A stretch of DNA of 64,000 nt from Paraburkholderia phenoliruptrix (GTDB taxonomy: Bacteria; Pseudomonadota; Gammaproteobacteria; Burkholderiales; Burkholderiaceae), in NCBI RefSeq assembly GCF_902859825.1, contig NZ_CADIKB010000018.1:56060-120059 (forward strand). Direction: 5' to 3'. A program made the position numbers and the translations under genes. The notes below the pieces were generated by a model, which was not told where the DNA came from, ran no database searches, and worked only from the letters and a program-made list of their open reading frames with translations. Of the stretch, positions 1-9,300 are shown piece after piece; within the stretch, counting starts at the first letter, position 1, and each line of letters begins with the position of its first letter.

Positions 1-1040
1 ATAACGCGGAGAACGTTTCAGCCGGGCCGCGCTACACCGGCGCCCGCGCGGACGCCCCCACGCCCGCTGCGCCGGGCCGCGCGGCAGCCGGTCCGGAGTT
101 GTCCGCCGGGGCGTCAGGTGCGTCAGGCGCTTCAGGTGCCGCAGCTCGGCCCGACCACGAGCCCGTGCTTGCGGACGCGCCGCTCGAACCCTTCGCGTAC
201 GAGGACGAGCCGGCGAATGAGCCAACAAGCGAACCAACCAGCAAGCCGTCCGCCGACGAAGCTCCGCGCGTCTGGCATAAAACGGAGCGCCTCGCTGGCT
301 CTCCGGCCGACGAACCGGTGTTCAATGAACCGACGAGCTTCCACGGATTTCCCGACAACGAACCGCATTTCGGCACCACCGGCGTAGGTGCGGCCGGCCT
401 CGGCACGACGCATCCGCATCCGCATCTGGACGATCCGGACCTGCGCGGGCCGGCACGTGCGGCTGCGACGCCGGGCGGCGAGCCGTTCTCGGTGAACCCC
501 GTGAACGACGACGCCGATCCGTTTCCGGTGGTGCGCGAAACGCGTCCGGCCGAGCCGCAGCGTCTTGCGTGGATCATCGGCGGATCGGTGGCGGCGGGAC
601 TGCTCGTGATCGCCCTGCTTGCGCAGCTCGCGTGGTGGCAGCGCGAAACCGTGCTCGTCTATCTGCCGAGCACGCAGGCGTTGTACGCGAAGGCATGCGC
701 GCAGCTCGGCTGCCAGATCACGGCGCCGCACGACATCGACGGTCTCCAGGTCGAGCCGTCCGATCTGCGCCAGGTCGACGGGCCGCACAAGCTCGAGTTG
801 CGCATGCCGCTGCGCAACCGCTTCAACGTCGCGCTCGCCTATCCGGCAATCGAACTCACGCTGCTTGACGACCAGAACAACATTGCGCTGCGCCGCGTGC
901 TCTTTCCGCAAGACTACGTGCCGCCTGGCACGCCGATCGCGGCCGGCCTGCCGCCGCACATGACGCAAACCATGATCGTGCGCCTCGACACCGGCAACGC
1001 GGTCGCCTCGAATTTCCGCGTACAGATTTTCTATCCGTAA
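1..1040 (+). CDS. DUF3426 domain protein, 5'-truncated by window edge
   Basis: The reading frame is open from base 3 and ends in TAA at 1040, so the true start lies left of the window. The visible part begins with a long low-complexity Ala/Pro/Glu-rich segment full of 'NEP/SEP' repeats. One transmembrane helix follows (core WIIGGSVAAGLLVIALLAQL, encoded about 570-630), then a globular C-terminal domain ending in VQIFYP. This is the layout of betaproteobacterial 'zinc-ribbon and DUF3426' proteins, whose N-terminal MJ0042-type zinc finger would be off the window. The function is unknown; it is probably an inner-membrane protein with a periplasmic DUF3426 domain. It lies 73 bases before tpx on the same strand. 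Confidence 0.8.
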   Translation, partial: NAENVSAGPRYTGARADAPTPAAPGRAAAGPELSAGASGASGASGAAARPDHEPVLADAPLEPFAYEDEPANEPTSEPTSKPSADEAPRVWHKTERLAGSPADEPVFNEPTSFHGFPDNEPHFGTTGVGAAGLGTTHPHPHLDDPDLRGPARAAATPGGEPFSVNPVNDDADPFPVVRETRPAEPQRLAWIIGGSVAAGLLVIALLAQLAWWQRETVLVYLPSTQALYAKACAQLGCQITAPHDIDGLQVEPSDLRQVDGPHKLELRMPLRNRFNVALAYPAIELTLLDDQNNIALRRVLFPQDYVPPGTPIAAGLPPHMTQTMIVRLDTGNAVASNFRVQIFYP

Positions 1041-1113
1041 CGCATCCCCGCGTGCCCGGCTCGAACCGGGCGCGTTCACCGTCATCACTGACGAACTTTC
1101 GGAGCACAACAAC

Positions 1114-1614
1114 ATGAGTCAAGTCACGCTGGGTGGTAACCCGATCGAAGTAGCCGGCACGTTCCCGTCGGTCGGACAGACCGCTCCTGCTTTCTCGCTG
1201 GTCGGCAAGGACCTGAAGCCGCTGTCGCTCGCCGATTTCGCCGGCAAGCGCAAGGTGCTCAACATTGTCCCGAGCCTCGACACGCCGACCTGCGCGACCT
1301 CCACCCGCAAGTTCAACGAAGCTGCCGCGAAGCTCAGCAACACGGCCGTGATCGTCGTGTCGGGCGACCTGCCGTTCGCCGCCTCGCGCTTCTGCACGAC
1401 CGAAGGCATTGAAAACGTCGTGACGGCCTCGACCTTCCGCGGCCACGAATTCGCCCAGGCGTACGGCGTCGACGTGACGAGCGGCCCGTTGACGGGTCTG
1501 ACGGCGCGCGCCGTCGTCGTGATCGACGAAAACGACAAAGTCGTGCACGCGGAACTGGTCGGCGAAATCAAGAACGAACCGAACTACGACGCTGCACTTG
1601 CCGCGCTGAAGTAA
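1114..1614 (+). CDS. tpx: Thiol peroxidase Tpx (atypical 2-Cys peroxiredoxin)
   Basis: The 166-residue product has the usual length of this family. The peroxidatic cysteine is C60 in PSLDTPTCATS and the resolving cysteine is C94 in SRFCTTEG, the Tpx spacing. Tpx is a thioredoxin-dependent hydroperoxide reductase; in homologues it favours lipid and alkyl hydroperoxides and is usually periplasmic or cytosolic depending on the species. No signal peptide is visible here, so a cytoplasmic location is likely. The ATG is preceded by a GGAGC ribosome site. It sits alone between the DUF3426 gene and a nucleoside kinase gene, with intergenic gaps on both sides. Confidence 0.95.
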   Translation: MSQVTLGGNPIEVAGTFPSVGQTAPAFSLVGKDLKPLSLADFAGKRKVLNIVPSLDTPTCATSTRKFNEAAAKLSNTAVIVVSGDLPFAASRFCTTEGIENVVTASTFRGHEFAQAYGVDVTSGPLTGLTARAVVVIDENDKVVHAELVGEIKNEPNYDAALAALK

Positions 1615-1710
1615 AACTTCAGCGTAGGACGACCCGGCGCCGCGCTCAACGCGCGGCGCTGTCACATCGTCACTTCCATTTCTCCACAGTTTTTTACAGG
1701 AACGCTCGCC

Positions 1711-2649
1711 TTGGCTACGCTGATTTGCGGCTCGCTCGCCTACGACAACATCATGACCTTCGAAGGCCGGTTCCGGGAGCACATCCTGCCGGAGCAGGTT
1801 CACATCCTGAACGTGAGCTTTCTCGTGCCGACCATGCGCCGCGAGTTCGGCGGCTGCGCGGGCAACATCGCCTATTCGCTGAATCTGCTGGGCGGCGACG
1901 CGCGCATCATGGGCACGCTCGGCGAGGTGGACGCGCAGCTCTACATGGACCGCTTCACGCAGTTGGGGCTGTCCACGGAAAACGTGCTGGTCGTGCCGGG
2001 CACCTACTCCGCGCAGGCCATGATCACCACCGATCTGGAGAACAATCAGATCACCGCGTTCCATCCGGGCGCGATGATGCAGTCGCATCTGAACCGCGCT
2101 GACGAAGCGAAGGGCATCACGCTCGGCATCGTCGCGCCGGACGGCTACGACGGCATGGTCCAACATTCGGAACATCTGGCCGCCGCCGGCGTGCCGTTCA
2201 TTTTCGATCCGGGCCAGGGCCTGCCGCTCTTCGACGGTGCTGCACTGCGGCGCATGATTGAACTTGCGACTTACGTAGCTGTCAACGATTACGAAGCCAA
2301 GCTCGTGAGCAACAAGACCGGTTGGTCGATCGAGGAGATCGCCGGCAAAGTGGAGGCGCTCATCGTCACGCTCGGCGAACACGGTGCGCAGATTCATCAC
2401 GCGGGCGGCGTCGAGCAGATTCCGGCCGTCAAGGCGCAACAGGTGCTCGATCCGACCGGATGCGGCGACGCGTTCCGCGGCGGTTTGCTGTACGGCATCG
2501 AAAAGAAGCTCGGCTGGGCGACCACCGGCCGTCTCGGGAGCCTGATGGGCGCGCTGAAGATCGAACACCAGGGTCCGCAAAATTATGCGCCCACCCGGGC
2601 GCGGATCAACGAACGGTTCAAGCAGGCGTTCGGGTACGACCTGCCGTAA
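1711..2649 (+). CDS. PfkB-family nucleoside kinase (BthNK-like)
   Basis: The product is a 312-residue PfkB/ribokinase-fold protein. The N-terminal strand reads LICGSLAYDNIM, the substrate-binding GG motif is GGCAGNIAYSLNLLGG (about 48-62), and the phosphate/anion-hole motif is DPTGCGDAFRGG with catalytic base D253. It closely resembles the B. thailandensis nucleoside kinase BthNK, which phosphorylates nucleosides such as inosine, adenosine and guanosine. Purine salvage is therefore the likely role, although genomes often label it adenosine kinase or carbohydrate kinase. The start is TTG at 1711, chosen because an AGGAA site lies 8 bases upstream and the MATLICGS N-terminus matches the family. 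Substrate preference is inferred from similarity. Confidence 0.88.
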   Translation: MATLICGSLAYDNIMTFEGRFREHILPEQVHILNVSFLVPTMRREFGGCAGNIAYSLNLLGGDARIMGTLGEVDAQLYMDRFTQLGLSTENVLVVPGTYSAQAMITTDLENNQITAFHPGAMMQSHLNRADEAKGITLGIVAPDGYDGMVQHSEHLAAAGVPFIFDPGQGLPLFDGAALRRMIELATYVAVNDYEAKLVSNKTGWSIEEIAGKVEALIVTLGEHGAQIHHAGGVEQIPAVKAQQVLDPTGCGDAFRGGLLYGIEKKLGWATTGRLGSLMGALKIEHQGPQNYAPTRARINERFKQAFGYDLP

Positions 2650-2674
2650 TACCGCAAGCTATTGGAGTTAGGGA

Positions 2675-3151
2675 ATGAGAACAACGAGTCGCCTGATAGT
2701 GGCCGCCTTGATTGCCGGTTCGCTGGCCATGTCGGGGTGTGCGTATAACAGCAGCTCTGCCGACGTCTACACGGCGTCGCAGGCGCAGCGCGAGGAAACG
2801 GTCCGCATGGGCACGGTCGACAGTGTGCGCGCAGTCAAGATCAGTTCGAACAACGGTCAGCCGAGCGGCCTCGGTGCGATCGGCGGCGGCGCCCTGGGCG
2901 CGGTGGCCGGCAGCGCGATCGGCGGCGGACGCGGCTCGATCGTGACCGGCATCATCGGCGGTCTGGCGGGCGCGGTGGCCGGCAATTCGGTCGAGAACAG
3001 CGTCGCCGTGCGCGACGGTCTGGAAATCACCGTGCGGCTCGACAACGGCGATATTCGCGCCATCACGCAAAGCGCCACGGGCGAAATTTTCCGCGCCGGC
3101 GACCGCGTCCGGCTGCTCTCCAGCGGCGGCGTCACGCGCGTGACGCACTAA
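2675..3151 (+). CDS. SlyB-like glycine-zipper outer-membrane lipoprotein
   Basis: The 158-residue product has a lipoprotein signal peptide with the lipobox LAMSGC, so C22 should be the lipidated residue. The mature part carries a glycine-zipper segment (GAIGGGALGAVAGSAIGGG, then GIIGGLAGAVAGN), typical of the SlyB/PcpP 'glycine zipper 2TM' family. A small C-terminal domain follows (EITVRLDNGDIRAITQ). Family members are outer-membrane lipoproteins that stabilise the envelope, often under PhoP/Mg2+ or stress control; that control is not visible here. A strong GGAG site precedes the ATG. It lies 25 bases after the kinase gene, so the two may be co-transcribed, and a T-tailed hairpin follows. Confidence 0.85.
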   Translation: MRTTSRLIVAALIAGSLAMSGCAYNSSSADVYTASQAQREETVRMGTVDSVRAVKISSNNGQPSGLGAIGGGALGAVAGSAIGGGRGSIVTGIIGGLAGAVAGNSVENSVAVRDGLEITVRLDNGDIRAITQSATGEIFRAGDRVRLLSSGGVTRVTH

Positions 3152-3198
3152 GTTTTCCCCTCTCGAGCGGCCAGCCTGACGCGGCCGCATCGACCTCA

Positions 3199-3232
3199 CA
3201 CGCATGCCCTCCCCTGTGCATGCGTTTTTTTT
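3199..3232 (+). terminator. Intrinsic terminator after the SlyB-like gene
   Basis: A 6-bp inverted repeat (CGCATG / CATGCG, 3201-3206 and 3219-3224) is followed directly by eight T residues. It lies about 50 bases after the lipoprotein stop codon, in the right orientation. Confidence 0.75.
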
Positions 3233-3283
3233 CGCCGACGCTTTTCGCGTCACGCGGCGCTCCACGCTCGACGTGTTCGAGTG

Positions 3284-3324
3284 GCGAAAAAAAATCCCGC
3301 GGCCGGAAACCGGCAACGGGATTC
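3284..3324 (-). terminator. Intrinsic terminator after the histone H1-like gene
   Basis: Read on the minus strand, AATCCCG and CGGGATT form a stem around a GC-rich loop, followed by a run of T residues (the A run at about 3284-3291 on the plus strand). It lies about 100 bases beyond the minus-strand stop at 3420. Confidence 0.7.
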
Positions 3325-3419
3325 TGACCGCGTGGCGCTCGCAAGACTGCATCAAGCGCCACTCGGTCATCCGGCACACCTAACGATGTGCCGAAGTGCT
3401 GCTACTGCCTGTCGTCCGA

Positions 3420-4064
3420 TTACGGACGGCTGCCCGTCGGGAACGGCCATGCCGCTGCCGGGTTCAGCGCGGTCTTCACCGTCGCCGCCGGCGCGCTCGA
3501 AACAGAAGTCGCAGCGGGTGCAGGCGCTGCCTTCTTGGCGACAGCCTTCTTCGCAGGGGCAGCCTTCTTCGCAGGAGCGGCGGCCTTCTTCGCAGGAGCA
3601 GCCTTCTTGGCAGGCGCAGCTTTTTTAGCAGCAGCCTTTTTCGCAGGCGCGGCCTTCTTGGCAGCGGCCTTCTTCGCAGGCGCGGCTTTCTTCGCAGCAG
3701 CCTTCTTCGCGGGCGCGGCCTTCTTCGCAGCAGCCTTCTTCGCGGGCGCGGCCTTCTTCGCAGTCGCCTTCTTGGCCGGTGCTGCCTTCTTCGCTGCAGC
3801 CTTCTTGGCCGGTGCTGCCTTCTTCGCGGCTACCTTCTTGGCCGGTGCTGCCTTCTTCGCTGCGGCCTTCTTAGCCGGTGCAGCCTTCTTCGCTGCAACC
3901 TTCTTCGCCGGCGCTGCCTTCTTCGCTGCGACCTTCTTGGCCGGCGCTGCCTTCTTCGCTGCTACTTTCTTGGCCGGTGCGGCCTTCTTCGCCGGAGCTG
4001 CCTTCTTGGCTGCGACCTTCTTCGCTGCAGGCTTCTTAGCGGCGGCTTTCTTTGCAGTTGCCAT
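3420..4064 (-). CDS. Histone H1-like Lys/Ala/Pro-rich DNA-binding protein
   Basis: The 214-residue product is almost entirely an AAKKAAPAKK repeat; units vary slightly (AAPAKKVAAKK, AAPAKKATAKK). A short Ala/Ser/Val tail ends in FPTGSRP. This composition defines the bacterial histone H1-like family (Hc1/HctB/AlgP-type tails), thought to bind DNA non-specifically and compact the nucleoid. The start is placed at the second of two adjacent ATGs (4064) because AAGGAG is then 7 bases away; 4067 is the alternative. The underlying DNA is a degenerate tandem array of roughly 30-base units and should vary in length between strains. Family assignment is confident; the regulatory role is inferred. Confidence 0.88.
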   Translation of the reverse strand: MATAKKAAAKKPAAKKVAAKKAAPAKKAAPAKKVAAKKAAPAKKVAAKKAAPAKKVAAKKAAPAKKAAAKKAAPAKKVAAKKAAPAKKAAAKKAAPAKKATAKKAAPAKKAAAKKAAPAKKAAAKKAAPAKKAAAKKAAPAKKAAAKKAAPAKKAAPAKKAAAPAKKAAPAKKAVAKKAAPAPAATSVSSAPAATVKTALNPAAAWPFPTGSRP

Positions 4065-4507
4065 CATTTTCTCCTTCAGGTTTTCAGATGAGAGTCAGTT
4101 CAAACTACACCCTTCGTCAAAACCCGCTTCCCGCGGACGCTTCTCAGGGCGCGCGCTACGAAGCGGGCTATTCATCGGCGTACGCAGGTGCTGCGCGCTT
4201 ACGCTAATGAATGCGGTAAGGCGCGCCGTGCCCGAAGGCACCGCGCGCCAAATGTCATCGGCGTTGGGTTTCAACGCCGGCAATTGCTTGATCGAGCCGA
4301 CGGCGATCACGCCGACGGCTTTTTCCGGGGGGAAGTTTGCCCATCCCACTGAAGGGTTCGCAAAGTGCCGGTCATGTTTGTGGGCCGCGAAGGCACGCGG
4401 CGCACGGGGCACGCTTTGCATCAGGCGGTTCAGCTCCTAAACATAATTGCCGCAGCCGGAGGCCGACGGCATCCCCATCGATGAATGCATCACAGCACGG
4501 ACCCGGT
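4065..4507. other. Intergenic region between nrdB and the histone-like gene
   Basis: No convincing coding frame is present; the longest minus-strand frame (4095-4421) has no ribosome site or recognisable product. The stretch should hold the histone-gene promoter, although I could not identify clear -35/-10 boxes. It also contains an orphan plus-strand terminator-like hairpin at 4295-4324. Confidence 0.5.
4295..4324 (+). terminator. Orphan plus-strand terminator-like hairpin
   Basis: Two nested 5-bp arms, AGCCG/CGGCT outside and CGGCG/CGCCG inside, are separated by one A-A mismatch and close on a 4-base ATCA loop. TTTTC follows directly on the plus strand. No plus-strand gene ends upstream, so it may end a small RNA or simply be a structured spacer. 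On the minus strand it has no T tail. Confidence 0.55.
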
Positions 4508-5740
4508 TTACTCCCAGGTCAGCGCGCCGCCAGTCTGATATTCGATAACACGCGTCTCGAAGAAGTTGCGCTCCTTCTTCAGGTCGATCATCTCGCTCAT
4601 CCACGGGAACGGGTTTTCCTCGTTCGGGTACAGCGGATCGAGACCGATCTGCTGGCAACGGCGGTTGCAGATGAAGCGCAGATAGCTCTTGAACATCGAC
4701 GCATTGAGGCCGAGCACCCCGCGCGGCATCGTGTCTTCTGCGTAACGATATTCGAGTTCGACCGCCTGCTGGAAGATCTCGCGGATCTCCGCGCGGAATT
4801 CAGCCGTCCAGAGTTGCGGGTTTTCGAGCTTGATCTGGTTGATCAGGTCGATGCCGAAGTTGCAGTGCATCGACTCGTCGCGCAGGATGTACTGGTACTG
4901 CTCCGCCGCGCCGGTCATCTTGTTCTGGCGGCCCAGCGCCAGGATTTGCGTAAAGCCGACGTAGAAGAACAGGCCTTCCATCACACAGGCGAACACGATC
5001 AGCGAGCGCAGCAGCGTCTGGTCTGCTTCGAGCGTGCCGGTCTTGAAGGCCGGATCGGTCAGGACGTGGATGTACGGAATGAGGAATTCGTCTTTCGCGC
5101 GGATCGAGGGAACCTCGTGATACGCGTTGAAGATCTCGCCTTCGTCGAGACCGAGCGATTCGACGATGTACTGGTATGCGTGCGTGTGGATCGCCTCTTC
5201 GAACGCCTGGCGCAGCAGGAACTGGCGGCATTCGGGCGCCGTGATGTGGCGGTAGGTGCCCAGCACGATGTTGTTGGCGGCGAGGGAGTCGGCCGTCACG
5301 AAGAAGCCCAGGTTGCGCTTGACGATGCGGCGCTCGTCTTCGGTCAGACCGTTCGGGTCTTTCCAGAGGGCGATGTCGCGCGACATGTTCACTTCTTGCG
5401 GCATCCAGTGGTTGGCGCAACCAGCCAGATACTTTTCCCACGCCCACTTGTACTTGAACGGCACCAATTGATTGACGTCGGTCTGGCCGTTGATGATGCG
5501 CTTGTCGGCGACATTGACCCGCGCTTCGGAAACAGCAGCGGTTCCGGCAGCACGCGCCGCGGTGGCAACGGGAGCGACAGCGATGTCGTTCGCGAAGATG
5601 TCTTGAGCCGAGGGAGCATGAGGAGCGGAACGCGTTCCGACTTGCGAACCGACAGCCGGTCCCGCAGCGTTGCGCAACACGTTCTGTTGCGTAGCGCTCG
5701 AGGGAGTTACGGCAGTGATCTCGTCATCCCAGTTGAGCAT
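4508..5740 (-). CDS. nrdB: Ribonucleoside-diphosphate reductase subunit beta (NrdB)
   Basis: The 410-residue product is the class Ia small subunit, which carries the diiron-tyrosyl radical cofactor. Iron-ligand motifs are visible: FEEAIHTHAYQYI in the middle and DESMHCNFGIDLI further on. The C-terminal tail, which docks into NrdA, ends FETRVIEYQTGGALTWE. The start is set at MLNWDDE (5740) because GGTGA lies 7 bases upstream; an in-frame ATG at 5755 would add five residues. The first 70-80 residues are an Ala/Val/Pro-rich extension before the conserved core (QTDVNQLVPFKYKWAW), making the protein somewhat longer than E. coli NrdB. It lies 654 bases downstream of nrdA on the same strand. Confidence 0.95.
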   Translation of the reverse strand: MLNWDDEITAVTPSSATQQNVLRNAAGPAVGSQVGTRSAPHAPSAQDIFANDIAVAPVATAARAAGTAAVSEARVNVADKRIINGQTDVNQLVPFKYKWAWEKYLAGCANHWMPQEVNMSRDIALWKDPNGLTEDERRIVKRNLGFFVTADSLAANNIVLGTYRHITAPECRQFLLRQAFEEAIHTHAYQYIVESLGLDEGEIFNAYHEVPSIRAKDEFLIPYIHVLTDPAFKTGTLEADQTLLRSLIVFACVMEGLFFYVGFTQILALGRQNKMTGAAEQYQYILRDESMHCNFGIDLINQIKLENPQLWTAEFRAEIREIFQQAVELEYRYAEDTMPRGVLGLNASMFKSYLRFICNRRCQQIGLDPLYPNEENPFPWMSEMIDLKKERNFFETRVIEYQTGGALTWE

Positions 5741-6394
5741 AAATGTCACCATCAATTTAGAACGGTTTGTACCATCTTTTCACGAGCGATAAAAGAGTCC
5801 GCTTGCGAAAAATCCTGTTTTCGATTCGCGTTGCTACGTTCATACAACACTTTGTTCAACGTAGTGTGCGCATCACCTCATGTGAGGCGTGTTGAACGTG
5901 TGTCGTCGAGGTACTTCGCGAGCTCGGAGAGCAACGTGTTCAAGCGTCGTTTCGCTGCTCTATCTATCTGTATTGCGCGAGTGCTCTTGCCGCGTGTGCT
6001 GCACGTTGCCGGTTCGTCCGCGTGAGTGAGTTGAAGTTCAACGCAGCGTCGGGCGAGGCATGTGGCCGGCAAGCTTGCCTGCTCCGCTTGCTTGGCGGGC
6101 TTGCCCGGTTCCCTGCTCCGTTCACCGAAGCGTTGACGACGCGTTGCCGAAGCGCCGGGGTGTTGCAGTCTGCTGTCGGCTTGCGCGCTTCATCACACGC
6201 CGACTCGTTGCTTCGCTACTGCACTGTCCGACGATGAGCGGTGCGGCTTTCACTTCCTGCTGACTTCAGCATCGCGCTTGCCGCGCCGCTCGTCGAATGA
6301 CTTCTGCGTCATCTCTGCGAGGTTCGTTGCTGCTGCATGCGGGTGATTACCTAGAACCCGTCAGCAAACAACGAACCTGCCTGCTGCTCGCCGC
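5741..6394. other. Long nrdA-nrdB intergenic region
   Basis: These 654 bases contain no supported gene; the frames in them lack ribosome sites and family features. Base composition is less GC-rich near nrdB. A long three-part stem-loop lies 17 bases after the nrdA stop (6320-6378). I found no good NrdR box or sigma-70 promoter immediately before nrdB, so whether nrdB has its own promoter cannot be decided from sequence alone. Confidence 0.5.
6320..6378 (-). other. Large structured stem-loop after nrdA
   Basis: AGGTTCGTTG (6320-6329) is perfectly complementary to CAACGAACCT (6369-6378). Inside, TGCTG/CAGCA and CGGGT/ACCCG stack toward an 11-base loop, giving an interrupted hairpin of about 20 base pairs. 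There is no T tail on either strand, so it is not a classical intrinsic terminator. It could stabilise the nrdA 3' end, be a processing site between nrdA and nrdB, or attenuate read-through. Confidence 0.6.
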
Positions 6395-9300
6395 TTACTG
6401 GCAAGCCTCGCACTCGTCGAAGCCGGGGTCGCCCGGACGCATCATGCACACGGGACCGTCCGCTTCAGGCGCTGCTTCGACTGCAACAGCCGGCACTGCT
6501 GCCGCTGCTGCCTGCAGGCCGCCAGCACCACCGCTCACGCCGAAGCCACCTGCCGCGCCGCCGCTGATACCGCCGGCGCCACCGGCACCTTCGCCGCCGC
6601 CCGAGCTCACCGCGTTGAGCGCGCCGTGAGCCACCGTCGATTTCTCGACGTGCGTGGCCGCCATTGTGCGGAGGTAGTACGTGGTCTTCAGGCCGCGCAC
6701 CCACGCAAGTTTGTAGATCTCGTCGAGCTTCTTACCCGATGCACCCGCCATGTAAATGTTCAGCGACTGCGCCTGGTCGATCCACTTCTGACGGCGCGAA
6801 GCCGCTTCGACGAGCCACTTCGGATCGACTTCGAACGCGGTCGCGTAGATCGCGCGGAGGTCGGCCGGAATGCGGTCGATGCGCGAGAGCGTGCCGTCGA
6901 AGTACTTCAGGTCGGCGACCATCACCTCGTCCCACAGGCCGCGTGCCTTCAGGTCGCGAACCAGGTAGTCGTTGACGACCGTGAATTCGCCCGACAGGTT
7001 CGACTTCACATACAGGTTCTGGAACGTCGGCTCGATGCAGGCCGACACGCCGATGATGTTCGAGATGGTCGCCGTCGGCGCGATCGCGATGCAGTTCGAG
7101 TTGCGCATGCCGTAGGTGGCGATGCGCGAACGCAGCTCCGTCCAGTCCATCGACTCGCTCGAATCCACTTCGACATAGCCGCCGCGCGCTTCGGCGAGCA
7201 GCTTGACCGAGTCTTGGGGGAGGATGCCGCGATCCCACAGCGAGCCGCGGTAGCTCGAGTAGCGGCCGCGCTCCTGCGCGAGTTCCGTCGACGCGTAGTA
7301 CGCGTAGTAGCAGACCGCTTCCATGGACGTGTCCGCGAACTTGACCGCTTCTTCCGACGCGTACGGCGTGCGCAGCAGATGCAGGCAGTCCTGGAAGCCC
7401 ATGATGCCCATGCCGACCGGACGGTGCTTCAGGTTCGAGTTACGCGCCTTCGCCACCGCGTAGTAGTTGATGTCGATCACGTTGTCGAGCATGCGCATCG
7501 CGACGCTGACCGTGCGCTTCAGCTTGTCGTGGTCGAGCGCGAGCGTGCCGTCGGCCTGTTCCTTCAGATGCGCGACGAGGTTCACCGAGCCCAGGTTGCA
7601 GACGGCGATTTCGGCGTCGCTCGTGTTCAGCGTGATTTCGGTGCACAGGTTCGACGAGTGCACGACGCCCACGTGCTGTTGCGGCGAGCGCACATTGCAC
7701 GGATCCTTGAACGTGATCCACGGGTGGCCGGTTTCGAACAGCATGCCGAGCATCTTGCGCCACAGCTGGGCCGCCGGAATCTTCTTGAACAGCTTGATTT
7801 CGCCGCGCGCGACCTTGTCTTCGTAAGCCGTGTAAGCCGCTTCGAATTCGGCGCCGAACTTGTCGTGCAGATCCGGGCAGGTGGACGGCGAGAACAGCGT
7901 CCAGTCGCCGCCTTCCATCACGCGCTTCATGAACAGGTCGGGAATCCAGTTCGCCGTGTTCATGTCGTGCGTGCGGCGACGGTCGTCGCCCGTGTTCTTG
8001 CGCAGCTCGAGGAATTCTTCGATGTCGAGGTGCCACGTCTCCAGGTACGCGCACACCGCGCCCTTGCGCTTGCCGCCCTGGTTCACGGCCACGGCCGTGT
8101 CGTTGACGACCTTCAGGAACGGCACGACGCCTTGCGACTTGCCGTTGGTGCCCTTGATGTGCGAGCCGAGCGCGCGCACGCGCGTCCAGTCGTTGCCGAG
8201 GCCGCCGGCGAACTTCGAGAGCAGCGCGTTTTCCTTCAGTGCTTCGTAGATGCCGTCGAGGTCGTCGTCGACCGTCGTCAGATAGCACGACGACAGTTGC
8301 GAGCGGCGCGTGCCCGAGTTGAACAGCGTCGGCGTGGACGACATGAAGTCGAAGCTCGACAGCACGTTGTAAAACTCGATGGCGCGCGCTTCACGGTCGA
8401 TCTCGTTCAGCGACAAACCCATCGCAACACGCATAAAGAATGCCTGAGGCATTTCGATACGCACGCCGTCGTGATGCAGGAAGTAACGGTCATACAGCGT
8501 TTGCAGACCGAGGTAGCCGAACTGCAGGTCGCGGTTCGCGTCGAGCGCGGCGCCGAGACGCTTCAGGTCGAACTGCAGGAGCTTGTCGTCGAGCAGTTCC
8601 GCTTGCACGCCGCGCTTGATGAACTGCGGGAAGTATTCGGCGTAACGCTCGCCCATTTCGGCTTGCGTCACTTCTTCTTCGAGAATCTCGCGGCGGATGG
8701 TGTGCAGCAGAATGCGCGCGGTGACCTGGCTGTAGGCCGGATCTTTTTCGATCATCGTGCGCGCGGCGAGAATGGCCGAGTCGTAGACCTGGCTCATCGG
8801 CACGCCGTCGTACAGGTTCTTCACCGTTTCGGCGACGATCGGCTCGGCGCTGACGGCGTCGCCCAGATTCGCGCAAGCCGACTCGATGATGCCACGCAGC
8901 GCCGCCATGTCGAGCGGACGCGTGACGCCGTTGTCGGTGACGCTCAGGCCCGGCGTGCTCGCCGCCGCCTGCTCGTCGTGACCGCGCGCCTGGGTGCGCT
9001 TCTCGCGATACAGCACGTAGGCACGCGCGACGTTGTGCTCGCCGCCGCGCATGAGCGCGAGTTCGACCTGATCCTGAATGTCTTCGATATGGAACGTGCC
9101 GCCGTTCGGACGGCTGCGCAACAGCGCGCGCACCACGTTCTGCGTGAGTTGCTCGACCAGTTCGCGCACGCGTGCCGACGCCGCGCCTTGACCACCGTTG
9201 ACGGCGAGGAAGGCCTTCGTCACGGCGATGGCAATCTTCGACGGCTCGAACGACACGACGCTGCCATTACGGCGGATCACCTTGTAGTCGGCATAGGTCG

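Noticed and set aside
4095..4421. Minus-strand 108-residue frame between nrdB and the histone-like gene
   Set aside because: No ribosome site, no conserved motif, and it crosses the orphan hairpin.
3388..4440. Plus-strand open frame of about 350 residues, Ala/Phe-rich
   Set aside because: It is the antisense of the repetitive histone-like gene; the repeat keeps several frames open.
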